Positions 7,873 through 17,004 of a stretch of 64,000 bases of DNA are shown piece by piece. This DNA is from Acidimicrobiia bacterium. Its GTDB lineage: Bacteria > Actinomycetota > Acidimicrobiia > IMCC26256 > DASPTH01. Every line of letters starts with the position of its first letter. Positions within the stretch are counted from its first letter, which is position 1. The stretch is taken from assembly GCA_040880805.1 (NCBI GenBank), contig JBBDHW010000024.1, positions 69,891-133,890 of the forward strand, written 5' to 3'. A model generated the notes under the pieces. That model was not told where the DNA came from. It searched no databases and saw only the letters and a list, made by a program, of their open reading frames with translations. The translations under genes and the position numbers were made by a program.

Positions 7873-10800
7873 ATGCCTTCACCTTCCCCCGCTTCCCTCC
7901 CGCTTGCCACGCTCCCGGCGATGCTCGCCGAGGAGCCGGCGGTGCGCGCCGTCATCGCCCGCGCCACCGCGGTGGCGGTACCGGAAGCGGCCCGGGCGCT
8001 GTTCGTCGCCGCGCTCGCCGGGGCCACCACGCGCCGGCCGCTGCTCCTGGCCGTCCCGACGGGCGCCGAGGCCGAGCGCCTGGCTCGAGACCTTGCGCAG
8101 TTCCTCGGCGCCGAATCCCCGGGATTTGGCGCGGTCGAGCTGTTCCCGGCGTGGGAGACGCTGCCGTTCGAGCGGGTGTCGCCGTCGCTCGAGACGATGG
8201 GCCGCCGCCTCCGGGTGCTCTGGCGGCTCCGGTCCGCAGACCACGCACCGACCGTCGTGGTCGCTCCGGTCCGGGCCCTCGTGCAGCGGCTGGGACCTCA
8301 CGTGGAGGAGGTGGAGCCGGTCGTGGTGTGGCCGGGCGAGCGGCTCGACCGCGACGAGCTCGTCGCCACGCTGGTGGCGAGCGGCTACCGGCGCGAGTAC
8401 CAGGTGGAGGCGCGCGGTGAGGTTGCCGTGCGCGGGTCGATCGTCGACGTGTATCCCTCCACCGACGACCATCCCGTGCGGATCGACCTGTGGGGCGACG
8501 AGGTCGATCGGCTCTCCGCGTTCGCGGTGGCCGACCAGCGCTCCACGCACGACGTCGACGAGGTGTGGATCTTCCCCACGCGTGAGCTGCTCCCGACCGA
8601 CGCGGTCCGTGAGCGCGCGGCACAGCTCGTGCGCACACATCCCTGGGGACGCGAGCAGTGGGAACGCTTAGCCGAAGGACAGGTGTTCGACGGCATGGAG
8701 TCGTGGCTGCCGTGGCTGTCCGAGCGCGAGCACCTCCTCCCCGATCTGCTGGCCGACAGTGCGCTCACGTTGCTCGTCGAGCCGAAGCGCATGCGCGACC
8801 GCGCGCAGGAACTGCTCGACGACGAGGCCGCGCTCGCGGCGACACTCTCGGTCACTTGGGACGCAACCGACGACGGTGAGCTCAAGCGCTTGTCGCTCGA
8901 TTTCGACCGCCTCCTCGCGCACACGAAGGCGGGCGCGGTGTCGTTGCTCGCAACCCCCGAAGGTCCCGACACGCCGAGGGTCGCGGCCACCGCCTTCGAC
9001 CCCGTCGTGGGTGACACCGACGCGTTGGCGCGCCGGTTGCGCGCGCTCGCGGGCGAGGGATACCGAGTTGTGCTCGCGGCGGAAGGTACCGGTTCTGCGC
9101 AACGCCTGCGTGATGTGCTCGCGTCGGAAGGCGTCGACGGTGTGCTCGACCTCGTCGTTGCGCCGATCGGGCGCGGGGTGGTGCTGCCGGGCGCGCGCCT
9201 CGCGCTCGTCGCCGAGGCTGACCTCACGGGACGTCGGCGAGTGCACCGTCGCGCGCGCGGCGCGCGGCGCGGCGCCGATTACTACGACGATCTTCATCCC
9301 GGCGACTACGTCGTGCACTACGTGCACGGCGTCGGCCGCTATCTCGAGATGAAGCCGCTCACGATGGGCGGCGTCGAGCGCGACTACCTGTCACTGCGGT
9401 TCCGCGACGGCATGGTGTACGTGCCCACCGACCAGGTCGGCTTCGTGCGCAAGTACACGGGTGGCGAGTCGCCGTCGCTGAACCGCATGGGCGGCGCCGA
9501 CTTCGAGCGCCAGCGGGCGAAGGTGCGCAGCGCGGTGCAGGAGATTGCCGAAGAGCTCGTGGTGCTCTACCGGCAGCGGCTCGCCACGCCCGGTCACGCC
9601 TTTCCGCCCGACACCCCGTGGCAGCAAGAGGTGGAGGAGGCGTTTCCCTTCGAGGAGACGCCCGACCAGCTCCGCGCCATCGACGACGTGAAGGGTGACA
9701 TGGAGCAGCCGATCCCGATGGACCGCCTTGTGTGCGGCGACGTCGGGTACGGCAAGACCGAGGTCGCGGTGCGCGCCGCGTTCAAAGCGGTGCAGGACGG
9801 CAAGCAGGCGATGGTGCTCGTCCCCACCACGCTCCTGGCGAGCCAGCACGGCCAGACGTTCCGTGACCGCTTCGCCAACTACCCGGTGCGGGTCGAGGTG
9901 CTCTCGCGCTTCCTCTCGCCGCGAGAGCAGTCGGCCGTCATCCGCGACCTGGAAGCGGGCTCGGTCGACGTCGTCATCGGCACGCACCGGCTGCTCTCGG
10001 ACGACGTGAAGGTGCCGAACCTCGGCTTGCTGGTGGTCGACGAGGAACAACGCTTCGGGGTGCAGCACAAGGAACGCATCAAGCACCTGCGCGCCAGCGT
10101 CGACGTGCTCACGCTCACCGCCACGCCGATCCCTCGGACCTTGGAGCTGTCACTCACCGGGATCCGCGATCTGTCGCTCGTGAACACGCCACCGGAAGAC
10201 CGCCAACCGATCCTCACCTACGTCGGTGAGTACGACGACCATGCCGCGGCCGAGGCGATCCGCCGCGAGCTGCTCCGCGAGGGCCAGGCGTTCTACGTGC
10301 ACAACCGAGTGCGCGACATCCAGCTCGTCGCCGAGAACGTGCGGGCGCTGGTGCCCGAAGCGCGCGTCGCGGTCGCGCACGGCCAGATGGACGAGAGTCG
10401 TCTCGAGCGCGTGGTGCAGGACTTCTGGGAACGCGAGTACGACGTGCTCGTGTGCACGACGATCATCGAGAGCGGCCTCGACATGCCGACGGTCAACACG
10501 CTCGTCGTCGACCGCTCCGACCTGCTCGGGCTCGCGCAGCTCTACCAGCTCCGCGGGAGGGTCGGTCGTCGTGGGCAGCGCGCGTACGCGTACCTGTTCC
10601 ATCCGCCCGACCGCGTGCTCACCGAGGAGGCCTACGAGCGACTGAAGACGATCGGCGAGTTCACCGACCTCGGCTCGGGGTTCAAGATCGCGATGCGCGA
10701 CCTCGAGATCCGCGGCGCGGGCAACCTGCTCGGTGCGGCGCAGTCGGGGCACATCGCCGCGGTCGGCTTCGACCTGTACTGCCAGATGGTCACCGAAGCC

Positions 10801-11286
10801 GTCGGCGAGCTCAAGGGTGAGCCCGTGCCGGAGCCGCTCGAGATCACGGTGGATCTCCCCGTAAACGCCAACCTCCCGCGTGACTACGTCGCGCGCGACG
10901 ACGTGCGCATGGAGGCGTACCGGCGCCTCGCCGCGGTCACCGATCCAGCCGACGTCGAAGACATCCGCGCCGAATGGGAGGACCGCTACGGCCCGCCGCC
11001 CGCGCCCGCGATCGCGCTGCTCGACGTGGCGCGCCTGCGCGCCGAGTGCGCGCGCCTCGGTATCCGTTCGATCACGGTCCAGCGCAACACCGCGCGCGTC
11101 GCGGGGCTCAGCCTGAAGGAGTCACAGAAGGTCCGGCTCCGGCGATTGGTGCCGAATGCCGTGGCCAAGGACGACGGTGAAGTTGCCGTTCCACTCGCCG
11201 TAGCGCCCACCGCCGCGGCGTCCACACTGGTCGCGCTGTTCGGGAAGCTCGTGCCTCCAGCGGCAGTAGTCTCCGCACCGCGATGA
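7873..11286 (+). CDS. mfd: Transcription-repair coupling factor
   Basis: 1137 residues. Mfd displaces stalled RNA polymerase and recruits the UvrABC system. Domains in order: N-terminal UvrB-like modules, the CarD-like RNA polymerase interaction domain (GDYVVHYVHGVGRY, near residue 477), the helicase core with Walker A GDVGYGKTE (near 622) and DEEQ box (near 721), motif VI QLRGRVGRRGQRAYAYL, and a C-terminal TRCF domain. ATG 7873 gives the usual N-terminus; the frame is open further upstream but that part overlaps pth. The stop overlaps the next gene as ATGA. Confidence 0.96.
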   Translation: MPSPSPASLPLATLPAMLAEEPAVRAVIARATAVAVPEAARALFVAALAGATTRRPLLLAVPTGAEAERLARDLAQFLGAESPGFGAVELFPAWETLPFERVSPSLETMGRRLRVLWRLRSADHAPTVVVAPVRALVQRLGPHVEEVEPVVVWPGERLDRDELVATLVASGYRREYQVEARGEVAVRGSIVDVYPSTDDHPVRIDLWGDEVDRLSAFAVADQRSTHDVDEVWIFPTRELLPTDAVRERAAQLVRTHPWGREQWERLAEGQVFDGMESWLPWLSEREHLLPDLLADSALTLLVEPKRMRDRAQELLDDEAALAATLSVTWDATDDGELKRLSLDFDRLLAHTKAGAVSLLATPEGPDTPRVAATAFDPVVGDTDALARRLRALAGEGYRVVLAAEGTGSAQRLRDVLASEGVDGVLDLVVAPIGRGVVLPGARLALVAEADLTGRRRVHRRARGARRGADYYDDLHPGDYVVHYVHGVGRYLEMKPLTMGGVERDYLSLRFRDGMVYVPTDQVGFVRKYTGGESPSLNRMGGADFERQRAKVRSAVQEIAEELVVLYRQRLATPGHAFPPDTPWQQEVEEAFPFEETPDQLRAIDDVKGDMEQPIPMDRLVCGDVGYGKTEVAVRAAFKAVQDGKQAMVLVPTTLLASQHGQTFRDRFANYPVRVEVLSRFLSPREQSAVIRDLEAGSVDVVIGTHRLLSDDVKVPNLGLLVVDEEQRFGVQHKERIKHLRASVDVLTLTATPIPRTLELSLTGIRDLSLVNTPPEDRQPILTYVGEYDDHAAAEAIRRELLREGQAFYVHNRVRDIQLVAENVRALVPEARVAVAHGQMDESRLERVVQDFWEREYDVLVCTTIIESGLDMPTVNTLVVDRSDLLGLAQLYQLRGRVGRRGQRAYAYLFHPPDRVLTEEAYERLKTIGEFTDLGSGFKIAMRDLEIRGAGNLLGAAQSGHIAAVGFDLYCQMVTEAVGELKGEPVPEPLEITVDLPVNANLPRDYVARDDVRMEAYRRLAAVTDPADVEDIRAEWEDRYGPPPAPAIALLDVARLRAECARLGIRSITVQRNTARVAGLSLKESQKVRLRRLVPNAVAKDDGEVAVPLAVAPTAAASTLVALFGKLVPPAAVVSAPR

Positions 11287-11897
11287 AGCGGTACCTGTCC
11301 ACCAGCCTGGTCGTCGTCGTGGTGATCGCCCTCGTCGTGGTCGTGGGCGCCGGAATCGCCGTGACGGCCACCGATCTCTCGCCCACCGGGCTCCAGGTGA
11401 ACAGCGACAAGACGTCCCAGCAGGACCTCGACTCCGAGCTGAAGGGCTTTGCCGACAGCGCGTATTTCGCGAACTCGTACTCGCAGGGCGGCGCGACGTT
11501 CAAGACCACCAGTGGCGCGCTCAACTCGATCGCCGGCGCGCAGTGGATGGCGTTTCGAGTGGAGACCGAGCTGTCGGACCAGATCCTCGAACGCCGGGGT
11601 ACCCCGGTCACGAGCAAGCAGCTCGACGCGGCCAAGAAGTCGCTGAGCTCGCAGGGTGTCTTCGACGGGATGTCCGACTCGGCGATCACGCAGCTCGCGC
11701 AGCTCCAGGCGTCGCTCTCCAACCTGATCAAGGAGCTCGGTTCGGTGTCGGCCGCCCGTACGGCCATGACCAAGGAAGCTCGCACGTCGACGATCGTGCT
11801 CGACCCTCACTACGGCACATGGAACGCGCGCAAGCTCGGGATCTGTCCTCCGACTTCGTGTCGAAGGGTCGTGCCGGTGCTGCCACCCGAGCAGTAG
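11283..11897 (+). CDS. SurA N-terminal domain-like exported or anchored protein
   Basis: 204 residues. An N-terminal hydrophobic segment (about 8-28) should export or anchor the protein. The rest resembles the helical SurA/PrsA-type chaperone region, including a SKQLDAAKKSL stretch near residue 110. No parvulin peptidyl-prolyl isomerase domain follows, so any foldase activity is doubtful. The C-terminus has a Cys-containing tail (GICPPTSCRRVV). The start is coupled to mfd by ATGA, and mazG follows after two bases. Assignment rests on weak similarity and context. Confidence 0.7.
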   Translation: MKRYLSTSLVVVVVIALVVVVGAGIAVTATDLSPTGLQVNSDKTSQQDLDSELKGFADSAYFANSYSQGGATFKTTSGALNSIAGAQWMAFRVETELSDQILERRGTPVTSKQLDAAKKSLSSQGVFDGMSDSAITQLAQLQASLSNLIKELGSVSAARTAMTKEARTSTIVLDPHYGTWNARKLGICPPTSCRRVVPVLPPEQ

Positions 11898-11899
11898 CG

Positions 11900-13330
11900 G
11901 TGGGCCGCCTGATCGTCGTCGGGCTCGGTCCCGCGGGGACGGGCTACCTGCTCCCGGCTGCTCGGGAAGCGCTCGAATCGGCGACGGTCCGCTTCGTGCG
12001 CACCCGCCGTCATCCGGCGGTTGCAGAGCTGGAGGCCGTCGGCATCACCTTCACGTCGTTCGACGACGTCTACGACGCCGCGCCCGACCTGGAGTCGGCG
12101 TACACGCGTATGGTCGACGCGCTCGTCGAGGCGACGTCGCGACAGGGCGTCGTGTACGCGGTCCCCGGGAACCCTGCCGTCGCGGAGCGAACTGTTGTGC
12201 TGCTGCGCGAGCGCGGCGTGGACCTCGACGTCGTTCCGGGGCTGTCGTTCGCGGACCTCGCGTGGGCGCGGCTCGGCGTCGACCCGATGGCGCGCGAGGC
12301 GCGCGTCGTCGACGCTCGCGTGATCGATGACGTCGAGCTCTCGGGTCCCGTGCTCATCGGACAGTGCGACCACGTGCTCGTGCTCTCGGACGTGAAGCTC
12401 GCGCTCCTCGAACACCTCGATCCGGAAACGCCGATAACCGTGCTCCAGCGTCTCGGCCTCGCCGAGGAACGCGTCGAGCGGGTTCCACTCGTCGAGCTCG
12501 ACCGGGTCATCGAGCCCGATCACCTGACCTCACTGTTCGTCGACGTGGACACGAGCGCAGTCGGCGCTGCGCACGAGGTCGCCCGCTTGCTGCAACTCAC
12601 GAAGCGCCTGCGTGATCCGGAGGGTTGTCCGTGGGACGCGGAGCAGACCCACCAGTCGCTCACCCGCTACCTGCTCGAGGAGTCGTACGAGGTCGTGGAG
12701 GTGGTCGACGCGCTCCCGGATCCCGCCGCGTACACCGCGCTGGCCGACGAACTCGGCGACCTCCTCTACCAGGTCGTGTTCCATGCGGTGATCGCGGAAG
12801 AGACCGACGAGTTCACCATGGTCGACGTCGCGCGCGGCATCCACGACAAGCTCGTGCGCCGGCACCCGCACGTGTTCGGCGACGTCGTCGCCGACGAGTC
12901 GGCAGATGTCGTGCGCAATTGGGAACAGATCAAGAAGGCCGAGTTGGGCAGCACGTCGATCGTCGAGGGAATCCCTCCGGGGCTGCCCTCGCTCCTCTAC
13001 ACGCACAAGCTCTTCAGCAAGGCCGCGTCGGTCGGCCTCGATCCGGGCGCCCTCGACGAGGCGCTCGACCGCGTCGACACCGCGGTCGCACGCTTGCGCG
13101 CCGACGACAGCACCGTCGAGCGCGATCTGGCGCAGATCCTCGCGGCGGCGGTCGTGGTCGCGCGCGCCGGCGGTATCGACGCCGAGTCGGCGCTGCGCGG
13201 TTGGGCGGCGCGCTACCGCGGGCGCTTCGAGGCGATGGAACGGCTCGCCGTCGACCGCAACCTCGATCTCGCCGCGCTCGACGAAGCCGGCGTTGCCGCC
13301 CTCTGGTTGGAGGCCGCCGCCCCGGCCTGA
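11900..13330 (+). CDS. mazG: Fused tetrapyrrole-methylase-like / MazG nucleotide pyrophosphohydrolase
   Basis: 476 residues from GTG 11900. The N-terminal half resembles the tetrapyrrole (SAM-dependent) methylase fold: IVVGLGPAGTGYLLPAA at the start and VVYAVPGNPAVAERT near 95. The C-terminal half is MazG: GCPWDAEQTHQSLTRYLLEE, then ADELGDLLYQVVFHA (metal-binding acidic residues) and a second degenerate MazG repeat. This architecture matches Bacillus YabN. MazG hydrolyses (d)NTPs or ppGpp-type nucleotides; the methylase half has no proven substrate. It forms an operon with mfd and the SurA-like gene. Confidence 0.92.
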   Translation: MGRLIVVGLGPAGTGYLLPAAREALESATVRFVRTRRHPAVAELEAVGITFTSFDDVYDAAPDLESAYTRMVDALVEATSRQGVVYAVPGNPAVAERTVVLLRERGVDLDVVPGLSFADLAWARLGVDPMAREARVVDARVIDDVELSGPVLIGQCDHVLVLSDVKLALLEHLDPETPITVLQRLGLAEERVERVPLVELDRVIEPDHLTSLFVDVDTSAVGAAHEVARLLQLTKRLRDPEGCPWDAEQTHQSLTRYLLEESYEVVEVVDALPDPAAYTALADELGDLLYQVVFHAVIAEETDEFTMVDVARGIHDKLVRRHPHVFGDVVADESADVVRNWEQIKKAELGSTSIVEGIPPGLPSLLYTHKLFSKAASVGLDPGALDEALDRVDTAVARLRADDSTVERDLAQILAAAVVVARAGGIDAESALRGWAARYRGRFEAMERLAVDRNLDLAALDEAGVAALWLEAAAPA

Positions 13331-13331
13331 G

Positions 13332-13727
13332 CTACGCAGGTGCCGCGACCGTCCAACCCATGGCCTCCGCCGCGGCGGCGAGACGGTCGTCGTACGTGAC
13401 GATGCGAGCAACTCGAAGTTCTTCCGCGGTTGCCAGGTGAATCGCATCGAGTGATCGCAACTCGGAGGGAAGGAGTTCCCCGGCGGTCCGCAGGACGCGG
13501 TCAGTGATGCGCACGAGCTCTACCCGAGCAAGTACGACTCGACCGCGTTCCAGCGCGGGTACGCCGAGAGGCAGTAGCGTACGCGCGACCTCGACGCGCG
13601 CGAGTGCACTCGACACGTACGGCGCGCGCCGACGGAGATATTGCCGGAGCACGCGAGACTCTTGCTCTCGCAGCGCGAGCTTCACGATCGCCGACGAATC
13701 GAGGTAGGTGACGCGCTCAGCGCTCAT
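13332..13727 (-). CDS. PIN-domain ribonuclease toxin (VapC family)
   Basis: 131 residues. PIN-domain toxins cleave RNA with a cluster of acidic residues; visible here are Asp in TYLDSSAIVK (residue 8), Glu in ALARVEVARTL, Asp in LRSLDAIHLATA and the C-terminal TYDDRL. The start ATG lies inside the end of the antitoxin gene (11-base overlap), the usual toxin-antitoxin coupling. It is on the strand opposite mazG, with the two stops two bases apart. Confidence 0.88.
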   Translation of the reverse strand: MSAERVTYLDSSAIVKLALREQESRVLRQYLRRRAPYVSSALARVEVARTLLPLGVPALERGRVVLARVELVRITDRVLRTAGELLPSELRSLDAIHLATAEELRVARIVTYDDRLAAAAEAMGWTVAAPA

Positions 13728-13995
13728 CGCTCCGCATCCGAGCAAGAATCTCCGATGGAAGCGGCATACCGGGCACGGGCTCGATCGGCTCTGGCAAATC
13801 ATCGAGCGAGCCTTCTGCCTCGGACACCTCGCCCGCAGCCCGCAGCCGGTCGAGCGGCGAGAGGTCGGGCAGCGGAGTGAGCAGCGCGACGGGCCGGCCA
13901 CGGTCGGTCACTTCGAACGTCTCTCCGGCCTGCACCAGCCGCAGGAGCTCGCTCGCCCGCTGCCGGAGCTCCCGGATCCCCACGGATCGCATCAT
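13717..13995 (-). CDS. PHD/YefM-family antitoxin
   Basis: 92 residues from ATG 13995 (or the adjacent ATG 13992). The N-terminus, SVGIRELRQRASELLRLVQAGETF..TDRGRPVALL, is the classic PHD/YefM DNA-binding antitoxin fold; the C-terminus is acidic and proline-rich and should wrap the PIN toxin. It is expected to neutralise the adjacent toxin and repress the operon. The antitoxin precedes the toxin, as in most type II modules. Confidence 0.87.
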   Translation of the reverse strand: MMRSVGIRELRQRASELLRLVQAGETFEVTDRGRPVALLTPLPDLSPLDRLRAAGEVSEAEGSLDDLPEPIEPVPGMPLPSEILARMRSDER

Positions 13996-14018
13996 GCTAC
14001 TTGTAGCACATTGTCGGT

Positions 14019-15164
14019 TCACGGGGGAGCGCGTTTCTTGCGCTGGCCATTGAGGAGCCCGGCTTGGCGGTCGCGTTCGGTCTTCTCCACGTGGTGGGGA
14101 GAGCAGAGCGGCTGGAGGTTCACAGCGCTGGTGGGCCCGTGGTTCGCGACCGGGTCGACGTGGTCCCATTGAAGGCCAAAGTGCCGGTCGCAACCCTCCT
14201 CCGCGCACGTGACGCCGTCGAAATGCGGCGGGTCACCGAGACCGAGGACGGTCTGCAACAGCGCGGGGCGCCGGCGGCCGTAGCGGATGACGGTGTCGAC
14301 CTTGGTGCCGTCGTGCAAGACGACCTTGACGAACGCGTCCACCGCAAGTTTGCGCGCCACGGACACCGGGCATGGTCCGCCACCGAGGATGTGGCCGACC
14401 TCACCAGGATGAGTGTGCCCCCGCACCCATCCGTTGAGGTCGTAGACCAGCATGAGGTCGGTAGAGCTGACAGTGCCGTTCCCCTTCCCCTCGAACAGCC
14501 GCTCGAACGCGTCAGCCGCGCATTGCGCCCGGGTCGGGGCGCGCCCCTCACGACGGGCTTCGCGCCAGACACGATCGGTTTCGGCGTCCAACTGGTACGC
14601 GAACCGGGTCCCGAACTCGGGAGTGAACGCGAACACGCCGCGGCGCATCCCGAGCTCGTCGGTCCAGTGCCGGACCTCGCGACGGCGGTGTTGCTCGGCG
14701 TGGAGCTTCTCGGGATAGATGCCCTCGAGGTGCTTGCGCCGCGCCTTGTCTTTCAACGCGCGCAGGCTCTCGGTGCGCGCCACTTCCAGCAACTCGGCTT
14801 CACAGCCCGGTACCCGGACGATCTCGGCCGCCTGCGCCAACGACACCTCACCCGCTGCCACTGCTTCCTTCGTCGCGGGACACTCCCCGAGCGCGGCGAC
14901 CGTGGCCAACTCGCTTCGAGCCTCTCCCGTGGACGACCCCGCTGACCGCGCCACCCAATCGGGACCGCTCGCGAACCCACGCTTGCGATGCTCCCCGCAC
15001 TCCACCGCCCGAGCCGCATATCGCACGCGTGCCGCCGTGCACGCCTTCTCCGTGACCGCGAGCTCCTCGGCGATCTCCGCGCACACCTCGCCGGCGCTGA
15101 GGCCCGGATCAGACGACACCAACGCGGCGCGCAACTGAAGAGCGAGTTCGCGGATCCCGGCCAT
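14019..15164 (-). CDS. HNH endonuclease domain protein (DUF222-type)
   Basis: 381 residues from ATG 15164, preceded by a strong GAGGAGG ribosome site. The long helical N-terminal region (DUF222-like) precedes a C-terminal HNH nuclease: CAEEGCDRH, then WDHVDPVANHGPTSAVN and LQPLCSPHHVEKT, which contain the paired Cys and the His-Asn-His residues. Such proteins are multicopy in actinobacteria and behave like small mobile or selfish elements, but their role is not established. No inverted repeats or other mobile-element hallmarks were found beside it. Confidence 0.85.
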   Translation of the reverse strand: MAGIRELALQLRAALVSSDPGLSAGEVCAEIAEELAVTEKACTAARVRYAARAVECGEHRKRGFASGPDWVARSAGSSTGEARSELATVAALGECPATKEAVAAGEVSLAQAAEIVRVPGCEAELLEVARTESLRALKDKARRKHLEGIYPEKLHAEQHRRREVRHWTDELGMRRGVFAFTPEFGTRFAYQLDAETDRVWREARREGRAPTRAQCAADAFERLFEGKGNGTVSSTDLMLVYDLNGWVRGHTHPGEVGHILGGGPCPVSVARKLAVDAFVKVVLHDGTKVDTVIRYGRRRPALLQTVLGLGDPPHFDGVTCAEEGCDRHFGLQWDHVDPVANHGPTSAVNLQPLCSPHHVEKTERDRQAGLLNGQRKKRAPP

Positions 15165-15315
15165 GAGCACCTCCTCTCGACCACAGACGTCGGGACTCGA
15201 AAGGAGAGCCATGCACGCCAGGCTCTCGAGGCGTATCCGCATCATCGCACGAGGGTGTGACACCTACCCGCTGACCGAGGTGACCGAGATACTCCAAACG
15301 GAGTAGGAAGGCGAG

Positions 15316-16026
15316 GTGCAGATCGCGCCCGCGCGGTTGGTCCCGTCGATGTTCCGGGTTCGGCCTGGGTTCGAGGAAGTCGACTACGACGAGCGGGTAC
15401 ACGAGGTTCGCCGAACCGGTGCGGAGTGGTTCGTCGCCTGGGAAGACGACGAGGAAGCGATCGGTTGGGTGATCGTCGAGTGGAGCGGGACCTCGAGGCA
15501 GCCCGGCTACCCGAACCTCCGCGACCTCTTCGTGCGCGCCGACCGGCGCAACGATGGCATCGGCACGGCGCTGATCGCACATATCGAGGCGCTCGCGGTC
15601 GACCGTACGTGCCGCCAGATTGGTCTCGCGCTGAATCCGACACTGAATCCCCGGGCGCATGCGCTCTACGTACGTCTCGGCTACGTGTACGACGGTGGCG
15701 AGGCATACCTCGACGGCGTCTACGGTGGCGCCGAGGATTGGGTGATCGACCTCCACAAGAACCTGATGCACGACAGGGAAGAGCTCCGGCCGTTCGTGCG
15801 TGACGGGAAGCTCGTGATCCCCAAGAAGCACACCAAGCGGCTCGTGCTCCTCGACCTGCTCGCCCAGGAGTTCGAGCCGGGTCGTCACTACGCGGAGCAA
15901 GAGGTGAACGAGCGGCTGCGCGCGCACTCCGGCGACTTCGTGACGCTGCGCCGCTACCTCGTCGACGAGGGCTACCTCGACCGGCAGGCCGGCGAGTACT
16001 GGCGCGCCGGCGGTTCGGTCACCTGA
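15316..16026 (+). CDS. GNAT acetyltransferase fused to DUF2087
   Basis: 236 residues from GTG 15316, after AGGAAGGCGAG. The first ~145 residues are a GNAT domain with the acetyl-CoA loop RADRRNDGIGTALI near residue 80 and ARAHALYVRLGYV-type motif B. The last ~85 residues resemble DUF2087 (KKHTKRLVLLDLLAQEFEPG...YAEQEVNERL), a winged-helix-like module often attached to regulators. The substrate is unknown. The 3' end overlaps the convergent phosphotransferase gene by eight bases. Confidence 0.82.
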   Translation: MQIAPARLVPSMFRVRPGFEEVDYDERVHEVRRTGAEWFVAWEDDEEAIGWVIVEWSGTSRQPGYPNLRDLFVRADRRNDGIGTALIAHIEALAVDRTCRQIGLALNPTLNPRAHALYVRLGYVYDGGEAYLDGVYGGAEDWVIDLHKNLMHDREELRPFVRDGKLVIPKKHTKRLVLLDLLAQEFEPGRHYAEQEVNERLRAHSGDFVTLRRYLVDEGYLDRQAGEYWRAGGSVT

Positions 16027-16981
16027 GCGCGCCGGCACACGCGACCCACCGCGCCCACTCCTCGGGCTGCTCGGTCGCGAACGCGAGCAGCTCGACGAAG
16101 CGGCCGACGGGTGGCCGACCCCAGTTCTGCGCCTCGGAATTGACCGTCCGGGTCGCGTAGTAGCACGCGGTCATGACGTGGTCGTAGAGGATGCGCGCTT
16201 CGGCAGTCTCGTCGCCGTCGAGTGGTGCGACCTCGCGGTAGCCGGCCAACACCCGTGGCACCGCGCGGGTAGGGAGGCAGCAGAACTCGAGCGCCGGATC
16301 GCCCCACCCCGCGTCGCCCCAGTCGATGAGCGCGGCGAAGCTGCCGTGGTCGACCATGACGTTGGCGGGGCTTACGTCGTCGTGCAGGAACCGTCGGTAG
16401 CCACGCGCGTCCTGCACCGCCGGCACGAGCCGCACCATCAACGACCGCAGCCACGCATGGAGGTCGTCGTTCACATAGCCGCCCGCGCGAACTTCCTCGA
16501 GGAACCCTTCCGGAGCGTCTTCGCGGCCCGGCTGGTCGAGCCAGCCGTTCGGATCCGGGCACTCCTCGACGCGCTGGTGGAGGACGGCCAACTCGCGGCC
16601 GAGCGAGCGCAGCACGCCTGCACTCGACGCGTCGACCGACGACGAAAAGCCGAAGCTCGTACCCGGGACGCGCTCGTACACCGTGTATGCGACGTCGAGC
16701 AGGTCACCCGAGTCGTCGAATGCGACCAGTGCAGGTGTCCGCACGCCCGCCGCGTGCACGATCGGCACCGCAACCGACTCGGTGCGCGTGTCGCGCAAGC
16801 CCTCGTCGATCGCGCGCGGCACCCGCAGCACGTAACCCGACCCGAGCGCGTACACCGAGTTGATGATCCCGGTCGACGGCAAACGCTCGATCGTCGCGAG
16901 GTCGACATCCAGGCCGTGCCGCGAAACGATCGCCGTCAGCTCGTCGCGCGACAACTCGGGGAAGGGAACCTCTGCGTCCAC
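16019..16981 (-). CDS. Aminoglycoside phosphotransferase (APH)-family kinase
   Basis: 320 residues. The kinase catalytic loop FLHDDVSPANVMV (HD...N) and the metal-binding DWGDAGWGDPALE motif define the APH/choline-kinase family; an N-terminal strand VLRVPRA supplies the ATP Lys/Arg region. Members phosphorylate small hydroxylated compounds or antibiotics; nothing here identifies the substrate. The gene is monocistronic between a convergent acetyltransferase and the pirin gene, which runs in the same direction. Confidence 0.85.
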   Translation of the reverse strand: MDAEVPFPELSRDELTAIVSRHGLDVDLATIERLPSTGIINSVYALGSGYVLRVPRAIDEGLRDTRTESVAVPIVHAAGVRTPALVAFDDSGDLLDVAYTVYERVPGTSFGFSSSVDASSAGVLRSLGRELAVLHQRVEECPDPNGWLDQPGREDAPEGFLEEVRAGGYVNDDLHAWLRSLMVRLVPAVQDARGYRRFLHDDVSPANVMVDHGSFAALIDWGDAGWGDPALEFCCLPTRAVPRVLAGYREVAPLDGDETAEARILYDHVMTACYYATRTVNSEAQNWGRPPVGRFVELLAFATEQPEEWARWVACAGALR

Positions 16982-17004
16982 GCGACCAGCTTGGCCGAAG
17001 TGGG

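Noticed and set aside
14019..15164. HNH protein as a homing endonuclease in an intron or intein
   Set aside because: It is a free-standing gene with its own ribosome site, and no interrupted host gene or splice motifs surround it.
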